From assembly GCA_003676145.1 (NCBI GenBank), contig NAUB01000023.1:62001-126000 (forward strand): a stretch of DNA of 64,000 bases, read 5' to 3'. Position 1 is the stretch's first letter, and every line of letters begins with the position of its first letter. The position numbers were made by a program, and so were the translations under genes. Source of the stretch: a gamma proteobacterium symbiont of Stewartia floridana. Lineage in GTDB: Bacteria > Pseudomonadota > Gammaproteobacteria > Chromatiales > Chromatiaceae. The notes beneath the pieces were generated by a model that had not been told where the DNA came from, did no database searches, and saw only the letters and a list, made by a program, of their open reading frames with translations. Below, one piece after another: positions 44,988-54,175 of this stretch.

Positions 44988-47975
44988 TCAATCCTCTTCA
45001 ACCCCTTTCCAGTTCAGAGAGAAATCCTCTCCACAGCGGGTCAGGTTCGGGTTATAGGCTGGATCCCGCTCAAGCAAGGGACCGTACTTATCCAACATAT
45101 ATTGCGCTTCACCGGAAAAGCGGCGCTGTTTCTCCGGTGTATCCTCCGCACCACGGGAGGCTGACTCATGGTGGTAAAACTCAGCATAGGGTGTCCAGAG
45201 GTTGTTATACCCCTGCTGATAGATACGGATACAGATATCCACATCATTGAAGGCAACCGCAAGATTCTCTTCATCGAAACCGTCAACCGATTCAAAAACC
45301 GCTCTTCTGACCAGCATGCAGGCGGCGGTCACCGCGGTGTAGTTCTGCACCAGTACAGAACGTCCCATATAGCCACGATTCTCCTCATAGGTATATTTCA
45401 TGGCATGGCCCGCCACGCCACCCAGACCGAGCACCACGCCACCATGCTGCAGGCGACCATCCGGATACCACAAGCGCGCACCGACGGCGCCAACCTCAGG
45501 CCGCACACCCTGACTGACCATCTCATCCAGCCAACCGGGAGAAATCACCTCGATATCATCATTCATAAAACAGAGCAGCTCGCCTGAGGTCTGTTTTACC
45601 GCAAAGTTGTTGATCGCAGAAAAGTTGAACGGGTGGTCGTAACGAAGCACCTTCACCCCATCGACCGACGCCAGTTGGGCGAAGTACTCCAGGGTCTTGG
45701 GATCGTCACTCTGATTATCGACGATGACAATCTCATAATTCTTGTAATCGGTGCGACTTTTGATGCTATCGATACACTGCCGCACCAGGGCTTCGCCATT
45801 GCGTGTCGGAATGATAATCGAGACCAAGGGCTGAACTTCCGGCAGCGGATACTGCACCCTTATCATGCCGGAAATCAGTTTTGACTCGCTGACCTTGGCG
45901 TCGATACCGCGACTCTCAAGATCATCCTTGACCGCATTGATCGCTGCCTTCATGGCATAGGATTTAGCATCAGCACCGGATGCGGTACTCTCAGGAATGG
46001 CACGCCAATGGTAGAGAATCCAGGGTATGTGCCGCACCTCTTTGCGGGTATCGAGTTCGCGCAGGCAACGCAGCGCAAGATCGTAGTCCTGAGCCCCTTC
46101 ATAACCTTCCCGGATACCGCCCACCTTCTCCAGCAGTGAACGCCGGTAGACGCCGAAATGGCAGATCATGTTATGCGAGCGCATCAGATCCGGATTGAAA
46201 TCGGGTTTGAAATAGTGGTCGTATCTCACGTCTTCACTATTCAGTTTATCCTCATCCGAATAGAAGATGGAGGCATCCGGGTGGAGAATGATCTCCTGGG
46301 CAACAAAAAACAGGGCGTAAGGCGCCAATACATCGTCGTGATCCATCAAACCGACGAACTGACCGGTTGCCAGCTCAAGCGCCGAGTTGGTCGCCGCTGA
46401 GATATGCCCATTCTCTTCCCGATAGACCACTTTGATCCGCTTGAAGCGGGTTTCATACTCCTTCAATACCCGTTTGATATGGGTTTTCGTCGACGCATCA
46501 TCCGCAATACAGAGCTCCCAGTCATCATAGGTCTGTGCCAATACGGAATCGATGGCTTCACGTAACCAGGCCTCTTCCACATTGTAGACCGGCATAACAA
46601 TCGAGATCAGTGGACGACCCTGCCACTCGTTCAGCGCTTCGATCGATTCAAGTTTTGGCAGACCAACCGGCTCCACATCCTTGATCCAGAGGGAGTAGGT
46701 ATAGGTAGGCGAGGCATGATCGGTCAGCCGATTGCGGATCGCGGTGAGCCCGCCGGCTCTGTAGAGACGCCTGGCCTCTTTGGCCCAGGTTGCCACCATT
46801 TTTGGGTTTTTGATCAACCCGCCGATGGCCGGCTTGAAGCGCCGGAAGAGACTCAGTGGCAGCATCAGTTTTGTATAGACACGCCAGCCGGTACTGTTGG
46901 TCACATCGTGTAGATGCTGCTTAGCACTCTTCAACCGGTGTTCCACGGCATCCTTTTCGTGGCCCATCGAGCGAACAGCCCGCTCGCTCATTTTATATTG
47001 ATGGGATAGCTCACTATTTTTCGCCTGTTCATCAGCCAGTTTGGCCTGGGTTTCGTGCAGAACCCTGTTCAGCTCCTGTTGCTGATTCACCAGCTGATCT
47101 CGTACCTCGATCAACCCATGCATCTCATCACGCTGCTGTTGCAACAGCTGATCGCGCTCATTCACCATCTCCAGGCGGGTCGCCGCCGTCTCTCCGGTCT
47201 GATGCAGTTGATCATAGAGATTCCGGTAGACTTCGATCGAGGACTCCATCGGTTTGTCAGTCAAAGCCGGAAAATCCTCGATGGAAACCGATTCGTCCGG
47301 ATGAGCCGTGACGATAAATTGAAACGCCGCCGCCTCCGGGGTATGAAACATCCCCAGCGCTTTATCCGAAGCGCTCAACCCCAGGTTCTCAAGGCGACGA
47401 ACAATCTCCGAATCCGCCATGTCATGGAATGTGTAGGAAAGTTCATCCACCCGGAAACCGCTGCGAACGAACAGCTCTCTCAATGAGTGGTAATTGAAGA
47501 GATGAAGATGGGTCCGGTCGAGAAGGCCGGTATCCTCGTAACTGAAACGCCCTTCGAGTAACTCAAGTCGCAACGCCGCATGGGCGCCATTCGGCAGAGA
47601 AGCGAGCAGTCGCCCATCCTCTTTAAGGTATTTCGGCAGTTTTTGAAGCAGAGAGATCGGATCTCTCAGATGCTCCAGAATATCCGCACAGGTAATGATG
47701 TCGAAAGGTTCGTCACCCAGCGACTTCAACCAGTTATCCTTCTGCACATCGCCGACGATCACTTGGTCGCAGTGCTGTTTCGCCTTCTGCGCCATGGCGC
47801 GGTCATACTCCACACCGACCACATGACAGTCGAGTTCCTGGCGCAGGTATTCAGACATATAGCCGGTTGCACAACCCAGTTCCAGAACCCGACTACCCTT
47901 CGGAATTCGCTTGACCAGTTGCGTATGGGAGTTGTTCTCCACATTCAGATCAAGTTTAAAATCGTACTCGGCCAC
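44988..47975 (-). CDS. Methyltransferase / coiled coil / double GT2 fusion
   Basis: The 995-residue protein joins three parts. Residues 1-200 are a class I SAM methyltransferase (VLELGCATGYM at 30-40, ADILEHLRDP near 98-106). Residues about 245-355 are a Gln/Glu-rich coiled coil. Then come two GT2 domains: PLISIVMPVYN at 455-465 with MDHDDVL near 544-550, and PLVSIIIPTRN at 716-726 with MNDDIEV near 814-820. It could methylate the chain end and extend it, as chain-terminator or repeat-unit polymerase. Starts with GTG 47975. Similar multi-domain proteins occur in ABC-exported O-antigen systems. Confidence 0.88.
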   Translation of the reverse strand: MAEYDFKLDLNVENNSHTQLVKRIPKGSRVLELGCATGYMSEYLRQELDCHVVGVEYDRAMAQKAKQHCDQVIVGDVQKDNWLKSLGDEPFDIITCADILEHLRDPISLLQKLPKYLKEDGRLLASLPNGAHAALRLELLEGRFSYEDTGLLDRTHLHLFNYHSLRELFVRSGFRVDELSYTFHDMADSEIVRRLENLGLSASDKALGMFHTPEAAAFQFIVTAHPDESVSIEDFPALTDKPMESSIEVYRNLYDQLHQTGETAATRLEMVNERDQLLQQQRDEMHGLIEVRDQLVNQQQELNRVLHETQAKLADEQAKNSELSHQYKMSERAVRSMGHEKDAVEHRLKSAKQHLHDVTNSTGWRVYTKLMLPLSLFRRFKPAIGGLIKNPKMVATWAKEARRLYRAGGLTAIRNRLTDHASPTYTYSLWIKDVEPVGLPKLESIEALNEWQGRPLISIVMPVYNVEEAWLREAIDSVLAQTYDDWELCIADDASTKTHIKRVLKEYETRFKRIKVVYREENGHISAATNSALELATGQFVGLMDHDDVLAPYALFFVAQEIILHPDASIFYSDEDKLNSEDVRYDHYFKPDFNPDLMRSHNMICHFGVYRRSLLEKVGGIREGYEGAQDYDLALRCLRELDTRKEVRHIPWILYHWRAIPESTASGADAKSYAMKAAINAVKDDLESRGIDAKVSESKLISGMIRVQYPLPEVQPLVSIIIPTRNGEALVRQCIDSIKSRTDYKNYEIVIVDNQSDDPKTLEYFAQLASVDGVKVLRYDHPFNFSAINNFAVKQTSGELLCFMNDDIEVISPGWLDEMVSQGVRPEVGAVGARLWYPDGRLQHGGVVLGLGGVAGHAMKYTYEENRGYMGRSVLVQNYTAVTAACMLVRRAVFESVDGFDEENLAVAFNDVDICIRIYQQGYNNLWTPYAEFYHHESASRGAEDTPEKQRRFSGEAQYMLDKYGPLLERDPAYNPNLTRCGEDFSLNWKGVEED

Positions 47976-47991
47976 AGACTTTTTAACTCAA

Positions 47992-48906
47992 TTACTCTTT
48001 GACAGGCTGCTTATCCAGAACCTCTAGGCGCTTGGCCATATACTCTTCAACCAGATCCTCATAGATTGCCGCATCGTTACTCTCCAACAGCTGATCGAAG
48101 TAGGCTTCGCGTCGGTTACGAATATAATCTTTCGTCAACTTCTCAATGATGCCCAGTTTCACCTGCTCAAAGTTCTGCTTCTGAGGGGGAAACTTCTTAA
48201 CCAGCTTGACGATGTGAAAACCGAATTCGCTCTCTACTATATCACTGATCTCACCTGGCTTATTCATATTGAAAGCCGCCTGAACAACTGGCTTTACCAT
48301 GGCGCCGCGCTTGAAAACGCCCAGAGTACCCTGATTCTCTCTGGACCTGGGGTCTTCTGAATAGATCGGCACAAGGTCTTCAAAAGTCCGACCTGCATCG
48401 AGCTCGGCCTTGACCTTTTTAATGATCTCAAGCGCCTCTTCCCGTGAATGATGCTGAGCCAGGCGATCGGTGGTCGAAATCAAAATGTGTCTGGCATCCA
48501 CTTTTTCAGGAATGCTGTACTCATCCGGGTTACCCAGATACTGCTCCTTGGCTGCATCCGAAAAATCGGGTATCGGCTGTTCGTCAATCTGCTTCAGCCG
48601 CTCCAGATAGAGCGTCCTCTCCTGCTGACGTCTGATTTTCGCTTGCAGAAGTTTGTTGTCCGCCAACCCCTGCTGTTTGTACTCATCCGCCAATGCCCTG
48701 ATCAGATAGGTCTGACGCAGCAGTTGCAGGACCTGCTTTTTGTTTGCCAGAACATCCTGCTGCGCTTTGACTGGCCCGTCGGCAAGCAAGGCGTCCAGAT
48801 CAATTCGTTCAACCTTGATATCACCACCAAACATTAAAACATCCTCCTCAGCGGAGAGTGCCGGGGCCAAGAGAAGACCCAACAGACCTACAAGGATAAA
48901 ACGCAT
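47992..48906 (-). CDS. Periplasmic parvulin-type peptidyl-prolyl isomerase
   Basis: The 304-residue protein has a signal peptide (cleavage at ALSA, about 18), a helical chaperone-like N-domain and a parvulin domain (about 135-240: ARHILISTTDR, LVPIYSEDPRS, GTLGVFKRG, SEFGFHIVKL). This is the SurA/PrsA/PpiD type. ATG 48906 has GAGG upstream and begins the signal peptide; the earlier in-frame start does not. It is first in the glycan operon and the likely promoter is in the 180 bases before it. Confidence 0.85.
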   Translation of the reverse strand: MRFILVGLLGLLLAPALSAEEDVLMFGGDIKVERIDLDALLADGPVKAQQDVLANKKQVLQLLRQTYLIRALADEYKQQGLADNKLLQAKIRRQQERTLYLERLKQIDEQPIPDFSDAAKEQYLGNPDEYSIPEKVDARHILISTTDRLAQHHSREEALEIIKKVKAELDAGRTFEDLVPIYSEDPRSRENQGTLGVFKRGAMVKPVVQAAFNMNKPGEISDIVESEFGFHIVKLVKKFPPQKQNFEQVKLGIIEKLTKDYIRNRREAYFDQLLESNDAAIYEDLVEEYMAKRLEVLDKQPVKE

Positions 48907-49094
48907 TACACACCTCGAGTAACTTGAAGTAATGATCAATAAAAAAGGAGGCAATTATACTCATCCGTCAGGTTTTCTGCACATTCCTGACAAACAGAGC
49001 TACCCACCAGCACAAATCCTCAAACATAGAGTGTTTAACAACCGTTAAGTTCTCTGCTTAACAGCCGGATTAGTAACCAGGGGTGAAATTCAAT

Positions 49095-49125
49095 CAAAAA
49101 AAAAGGCAGGCCCGAAGGCCTGCCT
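49095..49125 (-). terminator. Rho-independent terminator of the surface-protein gene
   Basis: On the minus strand a perfect 9-bp stem (49125-49117 with 49112-49104) with a TTCG tetraloop is followed by a run of ten T. It lies 30 bases after the stop of the 594-residue protein and is the best terminator in the window. Confidence 0.93.
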
Positions 49126-49153
49126 CTCTACAAGATCGCCTAAGCGATTTGTA

Positions 49154-50938
49154 TTAGTTGCGGTTTACGCTACGGATCAGGTCGACAGTCTCACCGATCT
49201 GAGCAGGACCGACATCAGCAGCCATGGCGGAGAAGCCGATGGCAGGAACACCAGTCCAGACGCCAGCACCGTCAGCGTTGATGCCGCCAGCCGCTTCAGT
49301 CAGGTTGGCGATACGAGTGTCGGTGTTGTAGTCGTAAGTAGACATACCGATCATCACCCAACCAGCCTCGAAACCAGGATCGAGAGTCCAGTTGAAGACG
49401 TTAGCGGCAGGTGTACCCAGTACGGAAGCACTGGTACCGTCGTTACGTTGAACACTAACCACGTTTACTTCGCGCTCCAGAGCGATGACGGTAGGTGCGT
49501 CGATCGGAACAGGAGAGAAGTCGTCGCTACCAGCAACTACAGCAGCAGTCTGCTCTTCGTAGTCGTAGTAGGTCAGGCTAACCTGAACGTCAGGAGTGCT
49601 GCTAGCGAAACCAGCGTTGGTACAAATGGTGCCAGCACCGTCGCTTGGGTAGTCGTTACCAGTGGTACCAACGTTAGGAATGGCAACAGCTGCGCCATCG
49701 TCTACGCCGTCATTCAGGGTACCGGCACAAGCCGCCGCAGTAGCGTCGAGCTGGTTGGTCAGGATACCGCCGTTGTAGACACCATGCTTACGCATTGGGA
49801 AGGTCACAACGATGTCAGTACCGCCGTTGATGCCGGCTTCGGTGAAGTATGGAGCAGCAACTGCGTCAGCACTCAGAGCCACAGCAATCGGGAATGGGTT
49901 GGAGCCCATTGGGATTGAAGGGTTAGGAGTGATGTCGTTGACAGCACCGGTATCATACTCGGTCAGGCTCATAGCACCAGTGCTCTTAACAGCAGTCGCA
50001 TCAGCGTTCAGCATGTCAGCCTGCAGAACGTCACCAGATGCCAGAGAAGGCAGCAGGTAGTTAGCGGCGTCGTTTGAACGATAGTGCTGAGGAACAGTGG
50101 CGTAACCATCGATGTGGGTGCCCTGCTCAACGAAAGCAGCACCGTCAGCTGCGTTGATCATGATAGCGTAAGCGTTGATGCCGCCGCGATCAGCTGCAGT
50201 GTAGACCAGACCGGCGTTGATGCCGCCAACTTCATATGGGTCTGCCACGTTGGCATCAGCAGCGATACCTTCAGTAGACATTGAGCCAGGGGTGAAACCG
50301 TTGACGCCAGCAGCGCCAGCAGCCCAGGCGTCACTTACAACAGAGCAGTCGGCAGGCATGCCGGTTGCATCATGCAGAAGACCTGCAGGGATGGAGCGGT
50401 CATTGGTCGCAGCGGTGATAGCACCGTCAGCAGTTACACCACCATCAATTTCAGCAGTCTCACCGCCGTCGGTAGCAGGACCAGCACCGTCAGCGATGGT
50501 ACCCATCTCGATAACCTCAACGTAACCTTCGGTCAGGTCTTCGTCGGTAGTGGCATCGTAGATGTTACGGAAGTCAACACCAGCCTGCAGCAGAGCCTTG
50601 TCAGGGAAAGTACAAGTTTCGTCTTCGGTGATGATGTTGGCAACACCAGAAGCAGCATTCAGGCGAATGGTTCCGTTCCACACGTCATAAGGAGACATGT
50701 AGATGTTGAAGTCGAGCACGTCAGCAGAGATGCGAGACTCACGGAAACGAACCTTAACCGCCTTATACAGATTGGTGGTGTTGGTGATATTGATGTTGGT
50801 GAGGATATTGTTGTTTACATTGTAGTATGGAAGCAGCGCAACCTGGCCAGTACCGTCAGTATTGACGAAAGCCGCATTGACTCCGGCTGTAGCAGTAGCC
50901 ATCAGCATGGCTGCAGCGATCTTAGATTTTCTCAACAC
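49154..50938 (-). CDS. Large secreted surface protein of unknown function
   Basis: The 594-residue protein has a signal peptide (cleavage after GVNA, about 22) and is rich in Ala, Asp, Gly, Thr and Asn with few Lys; it is strongly acidic. The N-terminal 80 residues (QVALLPYYNVNNN, ITNTTNLYKAVKVRFRESR, VLDFNIYMSPYDVWNG) are a motif I recall from uncharacterised gammaproteobacterial surface proteins. No C-terminal anchor or barrel is clear. Starts at GTG 50938 behind AGGAG. Single gene with strong terminator, long AT-rich leader and apparently biased codons, so likely highly expressed. The protein has no assigned role. Confidence 0.7.
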   Translation of the reverse strand: MLRKSKIAAAMLMATATAGVNAAFVNTDGTGQVALLPYYNVNNNILTNINITNTTNLYKAVKVRFRESRISADVLDFNIYMSPYDVWNGTIRLNAASGVANIITEDETCTFPDKALLQAGVDFRNIYDATTDEDLTEGYVEVIEMGTIADGAGPATDGGETAEIDGGVTADGAITAATNDRSIPAGLLHDATGMPADCSVVSDAWAAGAAGVNGFTPGSMSTEGIAADANVADPYEVGGINAGLVYTAADRGGINAYAIMINAADGAAFVEQGTHIDGYATVPQHYRSNDAANYLLPSLASGDVLQADMLNADATAVKSTGAMSLTEYDTGAVNDITPNPSIPMGSNPFPIAVALSADAVAAPYFTEAGINGGTDIVVTFPMRKHGVYNGGILTNQLDATAAACAGTLNDGVDDGAAVAIPNVGTTGNDYPSDGAGTICTNAGFASSTPDVQVSLTYYDYEEQTAAVVAGSDDFSPVPIDAPTVIALEREVNVVSVQRNDGTSASVLGTPAANVFNWTLDPGFEAGWVMIGMSTYDYNTDTRIANLTEAAGGINADGAGVWTGVPAIGFSAMAADVGPAQIGETVDLIRSVNRN

Positions 50939-51434
50939 AGTTGTGTCTCCTATTTTCTTGCGTGTTAACACTAAAAAACTAACTGAGCCTGTTATGCGGC
51001 CAGCTATAAGCCATGAGTCCAGGCACTCCGCAGAGGATTATCGACTCAAACCCATGACCTTTCAAGGGAATGATCATTCCTTTGTGAGGAAAGTCTCAGG
51101 CCACAAACAACCCATAAGTCCAATCTCACGCCAGAAGTCTACCATAAATCTGCAAGCTAACAAGCAGAATTGTAGCAAAAAAATGAAAAAATGTTGCATA
51201 TTTACAAATGATATCGATAACCTGTTGTAAATACGACAAAAATTTATTTCCAATTTTGTCACAAAAATCGAAACGCTTGCATAGTCCAGGTTGCCCACAA
51301 GCATTAATTTTCCTGTTAAGTGCTTGCTTTAATGCAAAATAGTAGACAACTCAAGAATAACCCACCATAACATTCTGTAATTATAGGGATTATTTAAAAA
51401 TGTATCATAAAAACAACAGAAACATTTTTGTTCA
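50939..51434. other. Long AT-rich leader upstream of the surface-protein gene
   Basis: About 500 bases contain no supported gene. They are AT-rich, and the stretch 51180-51420 has tracts of A or T that could bend DNA. Two adjacent palindromes (51200-51260) are noted separately. The promoter of the minus-strand surface protein must lie here, as may the end of the convergent-looking lipoprotein gene. Confidence 0.5.
51200..51260 (-). promoter_or_regulatory. Two adjacent palindromes, possible operators
   Basis: ATTTACAA (51200-51207) pairs with TTGTAAAT (51225-51232), and GACAAAA (51235-51241) pairs with TTTTGTC (51254-51260). Both are the size of operators for dimeric regulators. They lie about 260-320 bases upstream of the surface-protein start. 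No regulator is known. Confidence 0.35.
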
Positions 51435-51845
51435 TCACTTTACCGTGGGAAGAAATCCCCAAACTCCGTCCTTATCCCTAAGCCATTGTTCGATAACAAC
51501 ACTTTCGGTACGGGCCGGTGATCGCATCATCGGATGACGAATCTCCATCTGAATCTTGATATCGGCCTTACAGACATCTTCTTTACAATTAACTTTCTGA
51601 ACCTCGGCGGATTTCCACAAACCCACCCCTTTCACCGTCTTCATGTAGTGGGAATAGGGCGTGACCAGCCGATATCCGGCAGCAAGATAGTCGTAAGCGG
51701 ACTCCACACGCCCATCAACCAGCAGATTCCATCGCTCCTGGGCGCGAGTGGCGACAATCTCCTCGTCCTTCTGGGCCTGCATTTCCGGATTGGTGGCGCA
51801 TGCGCTCATCAACATAACCAGCACAAGCAAAACGCTATTTCTCAC
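51435..51845 (-). CDS. Small lipoprotein of unknown function
   Basis: The 136-residue product has a lipoprotein signal (VMLMSACATN) and a soluble domain with an amphipathic N-terminal helix (RAQERWNLLVDGRVESAYDYL) followed by strands. The layout is loosely like an NTF2/SnoaL fold but that is only a guess. GTG 51845 has AGGAG nine bases before; earlier starts add residues that do not look like a signal. It follows the acyltransferase on the same strand. Confidence 0.6.
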   Translation of the reverse strand: MRNSVLLVLVMLMSACATNPEMQAQKDEEIVATRAQERWNLLVDGRVESAYDYLAAGYRLVTPYSHYMKTVKGVGLWKSAEVQKVNCKEDVCKADIKIQMEIRHPMMRSPARTESVVIEQWLRDKDGVWGFLPTVK

Positions 51846-51943
51846 AACCACAGGCTCCTGACACAACTTTTGTTCGTTAAAAGTGCAAATTCTACGCAAT
51901 CCGCCGACCGCCATCAATTCACAGATCGATCATCGCTGGCCGA

Positions 51944-52879
51944 TCAGACCTCTCCCCAGTACATAGGCAGGGCCTGCCACTGCCACCAGTTGCCTGGATT
52001 TTGCCGAATTCGCTGTTCGATATCACTCACCAGGAGAGCCAACAGCTCTTCACTGGATCGACCCTCCACCTCGACAGGCTTGTGGAAGTTCAACTTAAGC
52101 CCGCGACGATGCTCATCCACACTGAATGGTTGAATCACCGCGCCGACCCGCTTCGCAATCTTTATCGGCCCTTCCGGAAAATAACCCTGCTGTCCGAAAA
52201 AAGGCACCGAAACCAGGCCGGGACTCCCCTTGCCGTAGGGCACATCGAGCAGAATCGCGATCGGTCGCTGCCGCAAGGCCTCCAGCAAGGGCCGCATATT
52301 GGATACGCCCGGGGTGACAAACTCACTGCGATAGCAGTCCCGTAAACGGGAGAGTTTCAGTCTGCGATACTGGAACTCCGCTTCCGGCAGCCCCCAGGTA
52401 TTGCTGTTTTCATCATCCCGGGCCAGCGCACTGGTCGGAATGCCATACGCGGCCGTGGTGACCCCCAGCATCCAGAAGCGCCCCATATGGGCTCCAGCGA
52501 AGATGATCGGTCGACCCTCCCGGCGGTAGGAGAGCACCGATTCAAAATTCTCCACTTCGATGAAGCGGCCGACCTGCTGCGCACTCATCAGGCCGGGATA
52601 GTACCAGGTATCCAGTATTTCACGCTGTTGCATGGCGTAGAAATAGCGGGTCCACTCCTGATAGGCCCGATCTTCCAGACCGGGTATAGCCCGTCGCATC
52701 TGATGAGCAATCTGCGTGGCCATCTCTTCGTTACGGCGAAACTCACCCCGGCCATACAGGCTGGCCAGACGATATGAGACATAACGGGGCAGACGGGAGA
52801 GCGCGGGAAACAGCACCCGGTACTTGAGCCGGAGATCCCACAGGTTCAATCTCTCAGCCACCGCTTTCGACCTCAACAT
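51944..52879 (-). CDS. LpxL-like lysophospholipid/lipid A acyltransferase with altered active site
   Basis: The 311-residue protein has the LpxL/LPLAT layout: an N-terminal hydrophobic-basic stretch, GRPIIFAGAHMGRFWML at 122-138 and a C-terminal IRQNPGNWWQWQ near 291. The catalytic HX4(D/E) motif reads H131-MGRF-W136, so the acidic residue is missing. It may use another base or be a modified acyltransferase for a glycan lipid. It lies directly downstream of the Wzt gene (100 bases). Confidence 0.75.
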   Translation of the reverse strand: MLRSKAVAERLNLWDLRLKYRVLFPALSRLPRYVSYRLASLYGRGEFRRNEEMATQIAHQMRRAIPGLEDRAYQEWTRYFYAMQQREILDTWYYPGLMSAQQVGRFIEVENFESVLSYRREGRPIIFAGAHMGRFWMLGVTTAAYGIPTSALARDDENSNTWGLPEAEFQYRRLKLSRLRDCYRSEFVTPGVSNMRPLLEALRQRPIAILLDVPYGKGSPGLVSVPFFGQQGYFPEGPIKIAKRVGAVIQPFSVDEHRRGLKLNFHKPVEVEGRSSEELLALLVSDIEQRIRQNPGNWWQWQALPMYWGEV

Positions 52880-52978
52880 TCATATCATCCGATGCCAACA
52901 CATCATAACAACTCGCCGGTCGGGTGAAACGGTAATATTCACACCAGTTCAATTGACCGGTCATGGTGTGATTTGGAT

Positions 52979-54175
52979 TCAGGCAATAGGTTCCCACTGA
53001 TGACTCATTTTGACGATTCCAACCTCACTGCTCTCATGACGGACACGAAACTGACAACAGACCGGACGGGAATCGTAAACATGCAGTCCACTGCGGTCGA
53101 TCAGCCAGGCCTCAAGGGCGTAATCCCCGGACATCAGATTGATCGGATCGAACACCAGCCTGACCCCGTAGCGCTTGTCCGCGATCGGGTAGAGACCCAA
53201 TTCATCGATCAGGGTTGAAACACCATACACCTGGAGTCCGTCATTACGGATCAACACCAATCCGATATGCACATCATCCGCCGGTCGGGAGCCGATATCG
53301 GCCTCGACCCGAATCGCAAAATGATCCCCGGTTTGGTAGAGCGGTATGTTTTCCGCTGTGTCGATGCCACCCTCCAACACCACCTCGGCCAGATAGACAT
53401 CGCTGGCCGCTTCAGCATCCGGAGCAGCTCGATCGATGCTGCCCGCTTTTTGCCGCTGTCTGACCGAGTCCTGGTAGTCATCCACCACCTTGGCAGACTC
53501 GCCCATACCCCTGACCACGCCGTTCTCCAACCAGACCGCCTGCTCACACAGCTCCTTCACCTGATAGAGATTGTGAGAGCAGAATACCAGTGTTCTTCCC
53601 TCATCCCGAAACTTCATCATTCTGTCCATGCTCTTCTTCTGGAACAGAGCATCACCGACCGAGAGGGCTTCATCCACAATCAGCACATCGGGATCGATCG
53701 ATGTGATGACGGAAAATGCCAAGCGTACGAACATGCCGGACGAATAGGACTTGACCGGACGATGGATGGCAACGCCCAATTCGGAAAACTCAATGATCTG
53801 CGGCGTTCTTTCGGCGGTCTCCGCTGCAGAGAGCCCCAACAGGGAACAGGCCAGTTGAATATTCTCCAGCCCGGAAAACTCCGGATGAAACCCTGAGCCC
53901 AACTCAAGGATGGCAGACTTTCTGCCTTCGATATGCAGGCTGCCGGTGGTTGGCGTCAGTGTACCCGCAAGTAATTTAAGCAATGTAGATTTTCCCGCCC
54001 CGTTATCGCCGATCACCCCAAAGGTGGTGCCCTTGGGAATGGTCAAATCGATAGGCGCCAGCGCATCCACCTGATTATGAAACGGCTTACGCAGCAACCA
54101 CTCCTTGAAGAGATCGAAGGGCTTGGCGTACTGTCGGTAGCTCTTCGACAGCTGTCGGGCTTCAATCGCGCTCAC
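52979..54175 (-). CDS. wzt: ABC exporter ATPase for polysaccharide (Wzt type)
   Basis: The 398-residue ATPase has Walker A GDNGAGKST (56-64), signature YSSGMF near 145, Walker B DVLIVDEAL near 163 and a C-terminal beta-sandwich (about 255-395) of the Wzt type, which binds the glycan end or its terminal group. It powers export of a lipid-linked glycan and overlaps the permease gene by ATGA. Confidence 0.9.
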   Translation of the reverse strand: MSAIEARQLSKSYRQYAKPFDLFKEWLLRKPFHNQVDALAPIDLTIPKGTTFGVIGDNGAGKSTLLKLLAGTLTPTTGSLHIEGRKSAILELGSGFHPEFSGLENIQLACSLLGLSAAETAERTPQIIEFSELGVAIHRPVKSYSSGMFVRLAFSVITSIDPDVLIVDEALSVGDALFQKKSMDRMMKFRDEGRTLVFCSHNLYQVKELCEQAVWLENGVVRGMGESAKVVDDYQDSVRQRQKAGSIDRAAPDAEAASDVYLAEVVLEGGIDTAENIPLYQTGDHFAIRVEADIGSRPADDVHIGLVLIRNDGLQVYGVSTLIDELGLYPIADKRYGVRLVFDPINLMSGDYALEAWLIDRSGLHVYDSRPVCCQFRVRHESSEVGIVKMSHQWEPIA

